Positions 1 through 9,560 of a DNA stretch of 64,000 nt are shown piece by piece. The stretch is from Parvularcula sp964556115 (GTDB lineage: Bacteria; Pseudomonadota; Alphaproteobacteria; Caulobacterales; Parvularculaceae). Location: assembly GCA_964556115.1 (NCBI GenBank), contig CAZKVC010000001.1, positions 186,001-250,000 of the forward strand, given 5' to 3'. The position numbers and the translations under genes are program-made. The notes under the pieces were generated by a model that made no database searches, was not told the DNA's origin, and saw only the letters and a program-made list of their open reading frames with translations. Position 1 is the first letter of the stretch. Each line of letters opens with the position of its first letter.

Positions 1-2
1 TG

Positions 3-2306
3 TGCCAGGGTCGCGGGTCGGCGGCGAACTCTGCCGTCTGCTATGTCCTGGGCATCACCTCGATCGACCCGAGCGAGGGTGGTCTTCTTTTCGAACGCTT
101 CGTCAGCCGGGAACGCGGCGAGCCTCCCGATATCGATGTGGACTTCGAGCATCATCGCCGTGAGGAGGTGATTCAGTGGATCTATAACGAGTACGGACGG
201 GATCACGCGGCCCTGACGGCTACGGTGGTACGGTACCGCGCGCGCGGCGCCATCCGCGAGGTCGGCAAGGCGCTTGGCCTACCCGAGGACGTCACCTCCG
301 CCCTCTCCAAATTGACCTGGATGTGGGACCCCGAAGGCGTAACCGACCAGCAGGCGAAGGAGCTCAACCTCAATCTTGAGGACCGCCGTCTACGGATGGT
401 CATGAAGCTTGCCAGGGAGCTGATGGGAACGCCCCGGCACCTCAGTCAGCACCCTGGCGGTTTCGTCCTGACATCGGCCCCGCTTCTCGACCTGGTTCCA
501 ATCGAACCCGCCGCAATGGAAGACCGGCAGATCATCGAATGGGACAAGGACGATATCGACATCCTCCGCTTCATGAAGGTTGATATCCTCGGCCTTGGAA
601 TGCTGGGCTGCCTGAGGCGGTTTTTCGACCTTCTTGAAGAACATAAAGGCGAGCGGCTTGATCTTCATACGATCAAGGATGGTGACACGCCGACCTATGA
701 CATGATCTGCAAGGCGGACACCCTGGGCGTCTTCCAGATCGAGAGTCGCGCCCAGATGGCCACGCTGCCGCGCATGAAACCGCGTTGTCTCGATGATCTG
801 ACGGTGGAAGTCGCGGTGGTAAGACCCGGCCCCATCCAGGGCCAGATGGTGCACCCCTACCTCAAGCGCCGGCAGGGTCTCGAGAAGCCCGACTATCCGA
901 CCCCTGAGTTCGAGGAGGTGCTGAAGACGACCCTCGGCATTCCCCTCTTCCAGGAACAGGCCATGGCTATCGCAATGAAATGCGGCGGTTTCTCAGCCGG
1001 CGAAGCGGATGAGCTGCGCCGTGCCATGGCCACCTTCAAGATGACAGGCGGGGTCTCGAACTTCCGTGAACGGCTCATCATGGGAATGATCGAACACGGT
1101 CTGACGCCGGAGTTCGCAGAACGGACGTTCAGCCAGCTCGAAGGGTTCGGCTCCTACGGTTTCCCGATGAGCCATGCGGCAAGTTTCGCCAAGATTGCCT
1201 ATGTCTCGTCTTATGCGAAATGTCATCACCCTGACGTCTTCTGCGCGAGTCTCCTGAACTCGCAGCCGATGGGATTTTATGCTCCGGCACAGATTGTCTG
1301 GTGCGCCCGGAACCACGGCGTCGATGTAAGGCCGGTCGATATCAACCACAGTCACTGGAATTGCAGCCTGGAGGAGCCGTCCGGTAACAAAGGCTATCTT
1401 GCCGTTCGGCTCGGTTTGCGCATGATCAAGGGCCTACGCGAAGACGATGCCGGACGGATCGTTGGGTCTCGCTACGAACCCTATCAGAGCCCGGAGGATC
1501 TTCAGCGGAAGGCAGGAATATCCGGCAGCGCGATCCGCAAGCTTGTCGAAGGGGATGCATTCTCCTCATGCCATCTGGACCGTAGGCAGGGCGGCTGGAA
1601 AGCGGCAGCCCTGCGCAACGCACCGCTTCCTCTTTTCGACTCGGCGGACCATATGAAAGGTGAGCTGCGTACGGAGATTACTGAAGAAAATTTCACCCCA
1701 CCCCCCATGAGCCGGGGCCGTGAAGTGGTGGAAGATTATACCTCCCTGGGTCTCAGCCTCAAAGCGCATCCGCTGAGCTTCCTGCGCGCGGCTCTGGCGC
1801 GCAAACACTGTGTTACATCCGAGGAAAGCTACAGGTTCCGGCAGCGTACCTTTGTTCGGATAGCCGGCATTGTCCTTTCACGTCAAAGGCCTGGCTCGGC
1901 GAAAGGGGTGATGTTTCTGACCTTGGAAGATGAAACGGGACCGGCGAATATCATCGTCTGGCCTACCGTCTTCGAAGCTCACCGCTCGATCGTCCTCAGT
2001 GCGGGAATGATCGGTGTCGAGGGCGAGATCCAGCGCGAGGGACAGGTGCAGCACATCATCGCCAGGAAACTGATCGACCTCACGCATCTTCTACACAAGG
2101 TGGGGGGGCGGGAGGAAATCGACCTGCCGTTTGGTCGCGGCGACGAAGCCCGCTCTGGCGGCGGTCCTGACCGGCGCGGTCTTCCACCGGAGGGACGGCT
2201 CCTTCCCAAGCCGATGGAAGACTACAACAAGGATTTCGACGCCCGCACCATCCTGGGCGAACCCGATATACCGAAAATTACAGTAAGAGCCCGGAATTTT
2301 CGGTAG
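3..2306 (+). CDS. dnaE2: Error-prone DNA polymerase DnaE2 (5' partial)
   Basis: C-terminal 767 residues of a C-family (DnaE-like) polymerase; the start lies before the window, since the frame is open from base 3 with the GSAANSAV and PDIDVDFEHHR motifs of the catalytic palm. After the palm come the thumb/fingers (LGLGML, GVFQIESRAQM, RPGPIQG, the FQEQAMAIA region), a helix-hairpin-helix zone and a C-terminal OB fold (about residues 615-700). DnaE2 proteins serve SOS-induced mutagenic translesion synthesis, usually together with ImuA and ImuB, which would be expected to the left. The length and the FEHHRREEV motif favour DnaE2 over the replicative DnaE. The gene ends tail to tail with a minus-strand kinase 57 bases away. 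Confidence 0.93.
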   Translation, partial: CQGRGSAANSAVCYVLGITSIDPSEGGLLFERFVSRERGEPPDIDVDFEHHRREEVIQWIYNEYGRDHAALTATVVRYRARGAIREVGKALGLPEDVTSALSKLTWMWDPEGVTDQQAKELNLNLEDRRLRMVMKLARELMGTPRHLSQHPGGFVLTSAPLLDLVPIEPAAMEDRQIIEWDKDDIDILRFMKVDILGLGMLGCLRRFFDLLEEHKGERLDLHTIKDGDTPTYDMICKADTLGVFQIESRAQMATLPRMKPRCLDDLTVEVAVVRPGPIQGQMVHPYLKRRQGLEKPDYPTPEFEEVLKTTLGIPLFQEQAMAIAMKCGGFSAGEADELRRAMATFKMTGGVSNFRERLIMGMIEHGLTPEFAERTFSQLEGFGSYGFPMSHAASFAKIAYVSSYAKCHHPDVFCASLLNSQPMGFYAPAQIVWCARNHGVDVRPVDINHSHWNCSLEEPSGNKGYLAVRLGLRMIKGLREDDAGRIVGSRYEPYQSPEDLQRKAGISGSAIRKLVEGDAFSSCHLDRRQGGWKAAALRNAPLPLFDSADHMKGELRTEITEENFTPPPMSRGREVVEDYTSLGLSLKAHPLSFLRAALARKHCVTSEESYRFRQRTFVRIAGIVLSRQRPGSAKGVMFLTLEDETGPANIIVWPTVFEAHRSIVLSAGMIGVEGEIQREGQVQHIIARKLIDLTHLLHKVGGREEIDLPFGRGDEARSGGGPDRRGLPPEGRLLPKPMEDYNKDFDARTILGEPDIPKITVRARNFR

Positions 2307-2362
2307 CACCATGATTATGGCAACTGTTTAATCCGTGACCCGACGGACTGGAAAGTCAGACT

Positions 2363-2977
2363 CTAGTTTATCGGCAGGCGAACTACCGAAACCGTCTTGT
2401 CCTCGACCAGGTCAAACGAGACCTCCGCCCCGATCCGGCTGGTGAACCCCTTCAGGATGAGATCCGACACGGAATTGTCCTGCACCTCATTAGAAACTTC
2501 GGCGGCATGTTCGACCCATACTGTCAAACCGCCCCCACTGACGGCGCTCGAGACCCGCACTTCATCGATCGTCCCTGCCTTCACGGCCGCGCGAAGCCCT
2601 TGGGTGACGATCTCGTTGACAACCAGAACGAGACGAAGGGCTGTCTCGCTCTCGAATTCGACCGATGGCGCCCCTCCGGAAAAGACAACCGGCACCGTGG
2701 TGACTCGGCTGAGGGTGGAGCACCATTCCACAAGCAGCGAGTCGATCTGCAGGTGATGGCTCACCGTCTGACCAACGAGGTAACGGTGCAGACTCGCGAC
2801 AGCACCGATCCGGTCGGCGGCAAGGCGTAGTTCTTCGGCCGGATCCACATCGCCGCTCTCCTCCGCGGCGAGGCGCAGCATCGAGCTGACCAGCGCGAGG
2901 TGGTTCTGAATGCGATGGTTCGTCTCGTCGCGGATCAGCTGGGTGTCGTCGCGATCCGCGCCCTGCACCAACGTCAT
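2363..2977 (-). CDS. HisKA_2-type histidine kinase-like protein, degenerate ATP site
   Basis: A 204-residue soluble protein with no sensor domain. Residues 15-45 carry a HisKA_2 dimerisation box (ETNHRIQNHLALVSSML), including the phospho-accepting His. The C-terminal half is HATPase-like but weak: the expected N-box Asn (usually VTNAL) reads VTQGL, and the DxGxG strand reads VEHAAEV. It may therefore act as a phosphotransfer or dimerisation module rather than an active kinase (inference). Its ATG overlaps the stop of the receiver gene just upstream by four bases (ATGA), so the two are translationally coupled and probably partners. Confidence 0.8.
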   Translation of the reverse strand: MTLVQGADRDDTQLIRDETNHRIQNHLALVSSMLRLAAEESGDVDPAEELRLAADRIGAVASLHRYLVGQTVSHHLQIDSLLVEWCSTLSRVTTVPVVFSGGAPSVEFESETALRLVLVVNEIVTQGLRAAVKAGTIDEVRVSSAVSGGGLTVWVEHAAEVSNEVQDNSVSDLILKGFTSRIGAEVSFDLVEDKTVSVVRLPIN

Positions 2978-3339
2978 GCAGTCAACCGTTCTACCGTCGC
3001 GCTCAAATCGTTCGGAGTGCAGGGTTTGGCAATTCTCTCCACACCGTCGAAATGGCTGTCGAGAACACTATTGCCGGCGACATATCCGGTCAAAAACGCG
3101 AACGGAACCGAACGCTCAGCAAGGGTCTGCGCAACGGGGACACTCGTATCACCATCGCCGAGATTCACGTCCAGCAATGCCAGATCCACGATCTTTCGAT
3201 TGGCGGCGCTCACTGCATCTCCGCTCGAAGAAAACGGGCCGATGACTTCGTGGCCCATACGCTCCAACGTGCGTTTCAGGTCGAGGGCTATAAGCGCTTC
3301 ATCCTCTACGAGAAGGATTGTCTTCTGATGGTTGTTCAA
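2974..3339 (-). CDS. Single-domain response regulator
   Basis: A 121-residue stand-alone receiver with the N-terminal acidic pair (LLVEDEAL), phospho-acceptor Asp (LALLDVNLG), the switch Thr region (FLTGY) and the conserved Lys (IAKP). I chose the TTG start at 3339 because a perfect AGGAGG lies 6 bases before it; a longer frame to 3405 has an unlikely N-terminus. With no output domain, it probably relays phosphate or acts by protein binding. It closely resembles the receiver at 46981-47340 (shared VPFAF...GY segment). It is the first gene of a two-gene operon with the HisKA_2 protein. Confidence 0.85.
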   Translation of the reverse strand: MNNHQKTILLVEDEALIALDLKRTLERMGHEVIGPFSSSGDAVSAANRKIVDLALLDVNLGDGDTSVPVAQTLAERSVPFAFLTGYVAGNSVLDSHFDGVERIAKPCTPNDLSATVERLTA

Positions 3340-3773
3340 GAAGGTCCTCCTGCAGTGACGCAGCGCACGCGCCCACGCAGAATGTGCGTGATCGGACGGC
3401 ACCACAACCTTTTACCCCAGAGGCGAATGCCTGAAGGTCATGGCCTCTTGCAATTGTGAACTGCGTTTGATCAGTCTCCTGCGAACTGATGCACAAAATC
3501 TTGTTAGTCGCCTTCGGTTCTAGAGTGATAGGCAGCACCACGAAGCACCAAGGGGCCGTTGCAAGCTTTCAGGCGTTCCGGACGTGGATGGGGTTCGTAT
3601 TCTGCTCGGGCGGAAATGCGCCGAACAGCTCTCCCGGAAGCGGTGGTGGGACCCCGAGGTTCAGCAACTTGCCGCATGGAGCATTTGAAACGAGGCCTGA
3701 CGCTCAAGCAAAACGCCGCTGAGATCCGGCGACGACCTGCACATTTGACTTCAGGCCGGACTGAACGAGCACT
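3340..3773. other. Intergenic region upstream of the receiver gene
   Basis: 434 bases without a convincing gene. The open frames here lack ribosome sites and family resemblance. It should hold the promoter of the receiver/kinase operon; I looked for a GGAAC...CGTT general-stress promoter and did not find one. The left end of the next gene carries a 14-base palindrome (CTTCAGGCCTGAAG) over its stop codon. Confidence 0.5.
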
Positions 3774-4715
3774 TCAGGCCTGAAGGACGCCCCGGAAGTA
3801 ATCGATCGTCCTGGCCAGTCCGCTATCCAGATCCGTCTGCGGAGAAAAGTTCAGGAGCGTTTGCGCAAGACCGATGTCCGGCTGGCGGCGCTTGGGATCG
3901 TCCTCTGGCAGATTGCGGCGAACGACTTTCGCCGCGGAACCCGTGAGCGATACAATCCGGTCAGCAACTTCGCTGATCGTGATTTCGGCAGGATTCCCGA
4001 GGTTCACAGGTCCAGCGACGTCGGACGGCTGATCGAGCATCGTCAGAATACCCCTCACGAGATCGTCGACGTAGCAGAAACTGCGGGTTTGAGACCCATC
4101 ACCATAGATCGTGATCGACTCGCCTCGAAGCGCCTGACAGATGAAATTCGAGATCACCCGACCGTCGCCTACCTGCATCCTGGGTCCGTAGGTATTGAAG
4201 ATGCGGACGATCTTGGTATCGATTCCGTGCTGACGGCGATAATCGTGGAACAGGGTTTCCGCGCAGCGTTTGCCTTCGTCATAGCATGAACGTGGACCTG
4301 TGAAGCTGGTCCGCCCCACATATCCCTCTTGCTGCGGATGAACATCGGGGTCGCCATAGACCTCGGAGGTGGATGCCTGAAGGATCGTGGCCCCCGTACG
4401 CTTGGCTAGACCCAGCATGTTGATCGCGCCGTGTACGCATGTCTTGGTCGTTTGGACGGGATCACGCTGGTAGTGGATCGGGCTTGCAGGGCATGCAAAA
4501 TTCAGGATCGCATCGCACTCGAGATAGAGCGGGAAAGTGATATCGTGCCGGACCACCTCGAACTCTGGATGTTTGAGAAGGTGCGCGACGTTCTTCTTGC
4601 TGCCAGTGTAGAAATTATCGACGCAGATGACCTCATCACCCCGTTCGATCAGCGCGTCACAGAGGTGGGAGCCCAGAAACCCCGCACCCCCTGTAACAAC
4701 GACGCGCCTGCTCAT
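3774..4715 (-). CDS. UDP-glucuronate decarboxylase (UDP-xylose synthase)
   Basis: A 313-residue extended short-chain dehydrogenase/reductase. Seen: the Rossmann NAD motif GGAGFLGSH at residues 8-16, the VDNFYTG segment typical of this subfamily, the catalytic YDEGK, and the GDGSQTRSFCYVDDLV substrate loop. Members convert UDP-glucuronate to UDP-xylose through a 4-keto intermediate, in the cytoplasm. The start codon overlaps the stop of the FAD oxidoreductase gene by four bases, so they form an operon feeding a glycan pathway together with the neighbouring glycosyl- and sulfotransferases. UDP-glucose epimerase-like activity is less likely given the YDEGK and FYTG signatures. Confidence 0.9.
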   Translation of the reverse strand: MSRRVVVTGGAGFLGSHLCDALIERGDEVICVDNFYTGSKKNVAHLLKHPEFEVVRHDITFPLYLECDAILNFACPASPIHYQRDPVQTTKTCVHGAINMLGLAKRTGATILQASTSEVYGDPDVHPQQEGYVGRTSFTGPRSCYDEGKRCAETLFHDYRRQHGIDTKIVRIFNTYGPRMQVGDGRVISNFICQALRGESITIYGDGSQTRSFCYVDDLVRGILTMLDQPSDVAGPVNLGNPAEITISEVADRIVSLTGSAAKVVRRNLPEDDPKRRQPDIGLAQTLLNFSPQTDLDSGLARTIDYFRGVLQA

Positions 4716-6205
4716 TCGGCCGGGATGGCTGCGCTGCCGCGCATCTCACCCTGCTCCTGACGGCGCATTTTCTCGTCAGTGGTAAAATCTTCGTGGTAGG
4801 AACGTTCGACATTCACGCTCCAGAGGTCATGTTCCTCACCAAGAATGTTCTTCACCGCAAGCATGGCAGTCAACTGACTATGGTCCTGGTTGTTGTACCT
4901 GTGCATGCCGTTGCGTCCGACACTTTGAAAGTTCTCGAGGGTGTGAATCCAATCGGCGATGACGTCCAGAGCCGCCCGGTATTCGCCATCATAGACCGGA
5001 TAGGCCTTCGGCTGACGGATGATCTTGCCGCCGATGACAGAGGAGGCCTTCGCAAGTCCGAGCTCTTCGAGTTCACCGCCCGCTTTCTTGATCAGGTCCT
5101 CGTCGGACATCTCCCATAGGCCGTCATTTTCCTGGCAGAAATACTCCATCCCGATCGAAGCGTGATCATCATTAGGCACCATTTCCGGCGACCATGCGCG
5201 GAAATTCTGAATACGCCCCACTTTCACGTCCGGCTCGTGGATGTAGATCCAGTTGTCCGGGAACGGGTCCGGATGATCGAGGATGAGGGTAACGATGAGG
5301 AAGTCACGGTATTTGAGTTTGGCGGCAGCCTCACGCACTTCGGCGGGCGGCGGCGGGTCCATCACTTCAACCAGTTCGCGCAGGGGCATCGTGTTGATGA
5401 AGTGGTCTGCCTCGACCAGCGTTGTCTCGCCTTTTGCGTCCCGCGTTTCGATCGCCGTGACCCTGTTATCTTCTCGCTTGACGCCGGTGACGTAGGTCTT
5501 CATCGCGACCTTGCCGCCGCGCTCTTCCACCTTGGCGGCGCAGGTCTCCCACATCTGGCCTGGGCCGAGACGCGGGTACTGAAACTCCTCGATCAAGCTT
5601 GCGGTATCGTTCGCGCCGGTCAGAGCATTCCAGACGGCTTTGGTCAGAGACAGATTCTTGATGCGCTGCGCTGCCCAATCCGCACGAATTTCGGTGCACG
5701 GAATGCCCCAGACCTTCTCGGTGTAGGTCTTGAAGAAGGTCTCATAGAGGCGCTTGCCGAAGCGGTTCGAGACCCATTCCTCGAGGTTCTCCTCCTTGCG
5801 GTGGGGAAGTGCGCGCGATTTGGCGAAGCTCACCATGATCGATGTGGCTTCGAGCGGACCCATATTACCCAAGGCGTTGAAGATCTTCAGCGGATAGTCG
5901 TAGTACTTGCCGCGATAATAGATGCGCGACTGGCGAGGACGGGTGACGAAATCATGTCCGCCCACCTCATGCCAGAAGGCCTCGACCTCACCCACCTTGG
6001 TGAAAAATCGGTGGCCGCCGATATCGAACCGGTACCCCTGATGGCTCTCGGTCCGGGCGATGCCGCCTACGATATCGCCGCCTTCGAAGACGAGGGGGCG
6101 GTGCTTGTCCCCCCCTTCCTTCTGCAGTTGATATGCTGCGGTCAGGCCCGCCGGGCCCGCACCAATAATGGCAGTTGTCGTAACCTGCGCCGTGTCCTCG
6201 TCCAT
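4712..6205 (-). CDS. FAD-dependent oxidoreductase (UDP-galactopyranose mutase/protoporphyrinogen oxidase-like)
   Basis: A 497-residue flavoprotein. It opens with the dinucleotide motif GAGPAGLTAAYQL, followed by the EGGDIVGGIARTE segment and the GGHRFFTK motif seen in COG1232-type oxidoreductases of polysaccharide loci. The start at 6205 sits behind a G-rich ribosome site; a frame extending to 6298 adds 31 implausible residues. The substrate is unknown. The four-base overlap with the UDP-xylose synthase gene and the adjacent sulfotransferases suggest a role in making or modifying a sugar precursor or lipid carrier, an inference from context only. Confidence 0.82.
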   Translation of the reverse strand: MDEDTAQVTTTAIIGAGPAGLTAAYQLQKEGGDKHRPLVFEGGDIVGGIARTESHQGYRFDIGGHRFFTKVGEVEAFWHEVGGHDFVTRPRQSRIYYRGKYYDYPLKIFNALGNMGPLEATSIMVSFAKSRALPHRKEENLEEWVSNRFGKRLYETFFKTYTEKVWGIPCTEIRADWAAQRIKNLSLTKAVWNALTGANDTASLIEEFQYPRLGPGQMWETCAAKVEERGGKVAMKTYVTGVKREDNRVTAIETRDAKGETTLVEADHFINTMPLRELVEVMDPPPPAEVREAAAKLKYRDFLIVTLILDHPDPFPDNWIYIHEPDVKVGRIQNFRAWSPEMVPNDDHASIGMEYFCQENDGLWEMSDEDLIKKAGGELEELGLAKASSVIGGKIIRQPKAYPVYDGEYRAALDVIADWIHTLENFQSVGRNGMHRYNNQDHSQLTAMLAVKNILGEEHDLWSVNVERSYHEDFTTDEKMRRQEQGEMRGSAAIPAE

Positions 6206-6536
6206 AACCCCCCCGCACGGAGCCCTTATGGTCCGCCCGTTACTTCGTTTCGTTCGAGCGCCAGCCACCGGACCGGTCCATCTGGCGCCACAGGGCATCG
6301 GCAGACAGAGCTGCGATGCATGATGGCTATCGCTTTATTGAGGTAGCCCAAGCTAGTGCTGCCTCCGGATTCGCACGGTGAAGTGATCTCAGGTGGTGTA
6401 GAGCGTTCAAACCATGCCAGGCAACCTCGGTGAGAACGTGGGTGAACGATCAGAAGAAACTGCGCTGAAGGCGGCCGCGGAGAGGGCAAGGGTTGCAAAT
6501 GGCCGAACTGTTCACGCCAATTGATCGAGGGCTTTT
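6206..6536. other. Divergent intergenic region
   Basis: 331 bases between the minus-strand FAD oxidoreductase operon and the plus-strand sulfotransferase pair. It presumably carries both promoters; no clear operator, hairpin or small gene was recognised. Confidence 0.45.
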
Positions 6537-7622
6537 GTGACACCGTTCTTCATCGTGGGTGCCGGGCGTTCCGGGACCACTCTCTTGCAGCAGGTCCTCT
6601 CCCGCCATTCGCGGATGATCGTTACGCCGGAAACCCATTACCTCAACCGGATCAGGCTTTACGATGACCGCACCGACGGGGGTTTCCAGCTTTTCTGGGA
6701 GGAGCTGCGCGGCTGGCAGCGTTTCCAGGACCTCAGTGTTGCCTCCGAGAAAGTGCTGGCTCGGGTGGATCGGATCGGCGAGCGCAATTTCCGCGCGGTT
6801 TTCCTCGCGATGCTGGAGGAGTATGGTGACAAGCACGGAAAGGCGCATGTCGGTGAGAAGACTCCTGGCCATGTCCGCCATCTTCCCAAGATCCTGAACT
6901 GGTTCCCCAATACGCGGATCATAGCCCTGAGGCGTGACCCGAGGGCGGTGATCGCATCGCATCTGCGCTCTCCCTGGGTCACCGACCAGATGAACGCCCG
7001 GCAGCTGACTGCGCCTCTTCTTGCGCGACTGCGCCAGTTCCACCTCGTCGACCGCGCAAGGCTCTGGGCCGATGCCTACGGCACACGCCTGAAGTGTGCA
7101 CATGCCGACACTCGCTTCTTCCACCTGACCTACGAGGCCCTGGTCACGGAGACCGAGGTCACTATTCGCGATGTCTGCAGCCATCTCGAGGAACCCTTCG
7201 AGGCCTCCCTTCTCGATCCCGCCTCGGACCCTGGCGCCGTTACCACCAAAGGTCCCAAGGGGTGGGAAGACTGGGTCAGCGGTCACGAAGCGAAAGCCCG
7301 AAGCGCCGTTACTGCCAGCAATCTCGAGCGATGGACAGAGCAGCTGTCCGAACAGGACATTGCCTTGATAGAAGCGGTTTGCGGCAACGAGATGGAGGAA
7401 TTCGGTTATTCCCTGCAGGCTTCTTCTGCTGCGCGGTCTCGGGCTGGAGCGAGAGCGAAAGCCCTGATGGCTGCCGGGGATCTCGAAGACTTTGTCCGGC
7501 GTTCGTCGGGGCGCCGCCTGCGCCGCGCGGAAGGTTTCCAGGCAAGCGTCCGGCCGTTTGTCCGAACAGGATCCAGCTACCGGGCCATGCCTCTTCCGCT
7601 CATGGACCAGGCGGAATCGTGA
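6537..7622 (+). CDS. Sulfotransferase family protein
   Basis: A 361-residue protein of the PAPS-dependent sulfotransferase type (Sulfotransfer_3-like). The 5'-phosphosulfate loop is GAGRSGTTLLQQVL at residues 7-20, and the 3'-phosphate loop is ALRRDPRAVIASH near residue 130. The GTG start places the P-loop at the very N-terminus, as usual. It likely sulfates a glycan made by the neighbouring glycosyltransferases. The C-terminal 60 residues are basic and not part of the core fold. The stop overlaps the next sulfotransferase start by four bases. Confidence 0.88.
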   Translation: MTPFFIVGAGRSGTTLLQQVLSRHSRMIVTPETHYLNRIRLYDDRTDGGFQLFWEELRGWQRFQDLSVASEKVLARVDRIGERNFRAVFLAMLEEYGDKHGKAHVGEKTPGHVRHLPKILNWFPNTRIIALRRDPRAVIASHLRSPWVTDQMNARQLTAPLLARLRQFHLVDRARLWADAYGTRLKCAHADTRFFHLTYEALVTETEVTIRDVCSHLEEPFEASLLDPASDPGAVTTKGPKGWEDWVSGHEAKARSAVTASNLERWTEQLSEQDIALIEAVCGNEMEEFGYSLQASSAARSRAGARAKALMAAGDLEDFVRRSSGRRLRRAEGFQASVRPFVRTGSSYRAMPLPLMDQAES

Positions 7623-8509
7623 CCCCGAAGGAGCGCACTGATCGGTATTGGCCCGATTTCATCATCGGCGGTGCCCCCAAATGCGGCACCACCGCCCTCT
7701 TCTCCTATCTCGGCCAGCACCCTGGAGTGTTCGTTTCCGACCCCAAGGAGCCCCATTACTTCGCCTCGGCTGCGCTGCAGCGTCCTGTGATGAAGGGTCA
7801 CTGCGCGACGGAGGAATACCGCGCACTCTTCGCAGGGCGGAAGCCGGGACAGCTCGCTGGCGAGGGATCGACCCACTACCTCCACCATGCAGAAGCCGTC
7901 GCGCCGCTGATGGCAGCCGAGATCCCGGATGTTCGTCTCGTCTTCTGTCTGAGAGATCCCATTGGGCGGGCCTACTCGCATTACCTTTTCCGCTACAGCT
8001 GCGCCGGACCTTACACGCTCGGCGGGGTCGGTTCGAACGTGTCATTCGAAGAGTTCGCCCGCGCCCCTGAAATGCTCGCGATGGGTGATTACGCGTCCAA
8101 TCTTGCTGTCTTCGATCATTACTTCGGCCGTGATCGGATCATGGTGGTGCTGCTCGATGATCTCCGGGAAGGGCTGAACTCCGTACTTGCCGGAATTTGC
8201 CGGCATATCGGTGTCGATGATCAGTTTACGTTCGATCTATCCTACCGGAGCAACGAGACCGAATATGTGCGGTGGCCCTGGGCAATGCCCCTGGTCGATC
8301 CGCTGGCCGCAATGGCTTACAGGAGGGCACCGAGCTCGCAGCGTGAGGCGCTGATCGAGCGGCGGCGAAGGTGGTTCTTCGCTGGCGAGGGTCAGAAGCC
8401 GCGCATGCCGACGGGCGCTCGAGCCGCACTTCTGCCTCACTACGAAGCTTCGATAGCGGCTACGGAAGAACGGCTCGGGCGGGATCTCTCGGCCTGGCGA
8501 AAGCTTTGA
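7619..8509 (+). CDS. Sulfotransferase domain protein
   Basis: A 296-residue second sulfotransferase. The GTG at 7619 overlaps the upstream TGA (GTGA), which fixes the start; an open frame running back to 7094 is only a shadow of the previous gene. Seen: PAPS loop GGAPKCGTTALFSYL, the KEPHYF segment, and the 3'-phosphate site CLRDPIGRAYSHY. This looks more like the heparan/glycolipid-type group than its upstream neighbour, so the pair probably act at different positions of the same glycan (inference). Confidence 0.9.
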   Translation: MTPKERTDRYWPDFIIGGAPKCGTTALFSYLGQHPGVFVSDPKEPHYFASAALQRPVMKGHCATEEYRALFAGRKPGQLAGEGSTHYLHHAEAVAPLMAAEIPDVRLVFCLRDPIGRAYSHYLFRYSCAGPYTLGGVGSNVSFEEFARAPEMLAMGDYASNLAVFDHYFGRDRIMVVLLDDLREGLNSVLAGICRHIGVDDQFTFDLSYRSNETEYVRWPWAMPLVDPLAAMAYRRAPSSQREALIERRRRWFFAGEGQKPRMPTGARAALLPHYEASIAATEERLGRDLSAWRKL

Positions 8510-8519
8510 AGCTCTCCTG

Positions 8520-9560
8520 TCAAAATCTTTCAGCCTCAGCCAGTCTCGGGGGGCCGGCATTCTGGCCGAAGGGATTGTCCACCACCCATATATCCTGCAG
8601 CCCCTCCCCTTCGTTGCGGCGGGAGTTCGACCGCATGTAGAGAGCGCGGCCATCCACGCTCAGGCTCGGTGTGCCGTGGTGATGTTCCGGCGTGTTGAAG
8701 CTCAGGAACTTCGGCTCTTCCCAGGAAGCATCGAGAGAAGCGCGCTGCGACATCATGATGTCATGGTTCGTCGATCCGCCCCGTCGGCGGGTATGAAAGA
8801 ACAGGGTCAGCTTGTCGGCACTCATCGCCGGCGAGGAATCCGAAGATTCGGAGTTGATGACTTCGCCCATCCATTGCGGCTCCCCCCATGGTTCCTCGCG
8901 TGATGCTCGCGCGGCGTGGAAGAGATCGCGGTGCCCCAGATTGCCCTTGCGGATCGAGGAAAACATCAGATCGAGCCCGTCGCCCGAGACGTAGGGTCCG
9001 GAGTCCGTGCCGCCGCCGTTCAGCGGCTCTGGCAGCTTTTCTCCGGGACCGAAGCGCTCGTCCACACTGTTCCTGCGCGCAACATAGAGGTCTCGGCTGC
9101 CGTCCCGTTTCGATGTGTAGTAGAGCTCGAGCTCGTCATCCGTCAGTGTCGGTCCCGTTTCCCAATAGGGCGTGTTGACGTTCGGGCCGAGATTTTCGAC
9201 CTCGGTGAAAGGCTGATCGGGCCCCTGTCGTGTAGCGACATAGAGGTCGTTGCTGCCCTCCCCTCCCGGTCGTCGCGAGGAGAAGTAGAGCCGCAGGCCA
9301 TTCGCACTGAGCTCCGGATTGTATTCGCTTGCGCTGGAGTTGACCGGCGGCGGCAGCGCATAGGGCTTGCCGGCAATCTCGAAGATCCGTTCAGGTTCGA
9401 TCGGCTCAAGCGCGCCGAGGTCTTTCGCCGTCAGCCCCCGCTCGTTCTGCGGGTCTTCGGGCGTCCCGAAAGGGGCGAAATCAGCCCGACTGTCGGCTTC
9501 GGATGAACCGTCGCAGGCTGCCAGCGCAGCGGTCAGCAGAAGCGCAGCACCTATCCGCAT
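8520..9560 (-). CDS. PD40 beta-propeller lipoprotein
   Basis: A 346-residue exported lipoprotein. The start at 9560 gives a clean signal peptide ending in the lipobox LAAC (Cys at about residue 16) and a GGGGGAG ribosome site. The body has repeated WD40-like PD40 blades: YNPELSANGLRLYFSS, ETGPTLTDDELELYYTS, DSGPYVSGDGLDLMFSS and SSPAMSADKLTLFFHT. Such TolB-like propellers usually bind proteins or glycans in the periplasm or at the outer membrane. It converges with the sulfotransferase pair 10 bases away and may monitor or anchor the product of this locus, which is unproven. Confidence 0.82.
   Translation of the reverse strand: MRIGAALLLTAALAACDGSSEADSRADFAPFGTPEDPQNERGLTAKDLGALEPIEPERIFEIAGKPYALPPPVNSSASEYNPELSANGLRLYFSSRRPGGEGSNDLYVATRQGPDQPFTEVENLGPNVNTPYWETGPTLTDDELELYYTSKRDGSRDLYVARRNSVDERFGPGEKLPEPLNGGGTDSGPYVSGDGLDLMFSSIRKGNLGHRDLFHAARASREEPWGEPQWMGEVINSESSDSSPAMSADKLTLFFHTRRRGGSTNHDIMMSQRASLDASWEEPKFLSFNTPEHHHGTPSLSVDGRALYMRSNSRRNEGEGLQDIWVVDNPFGQNAGPPRLAEAERF

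Noticed and set aside
3749..3785. Palindrome and repeated ACTTCAGGCC at the end of the UDP-xylose synthase gene, considered as a terminator
   Set aside because: No T-run and the arms overlap coding sequence; may be chance.
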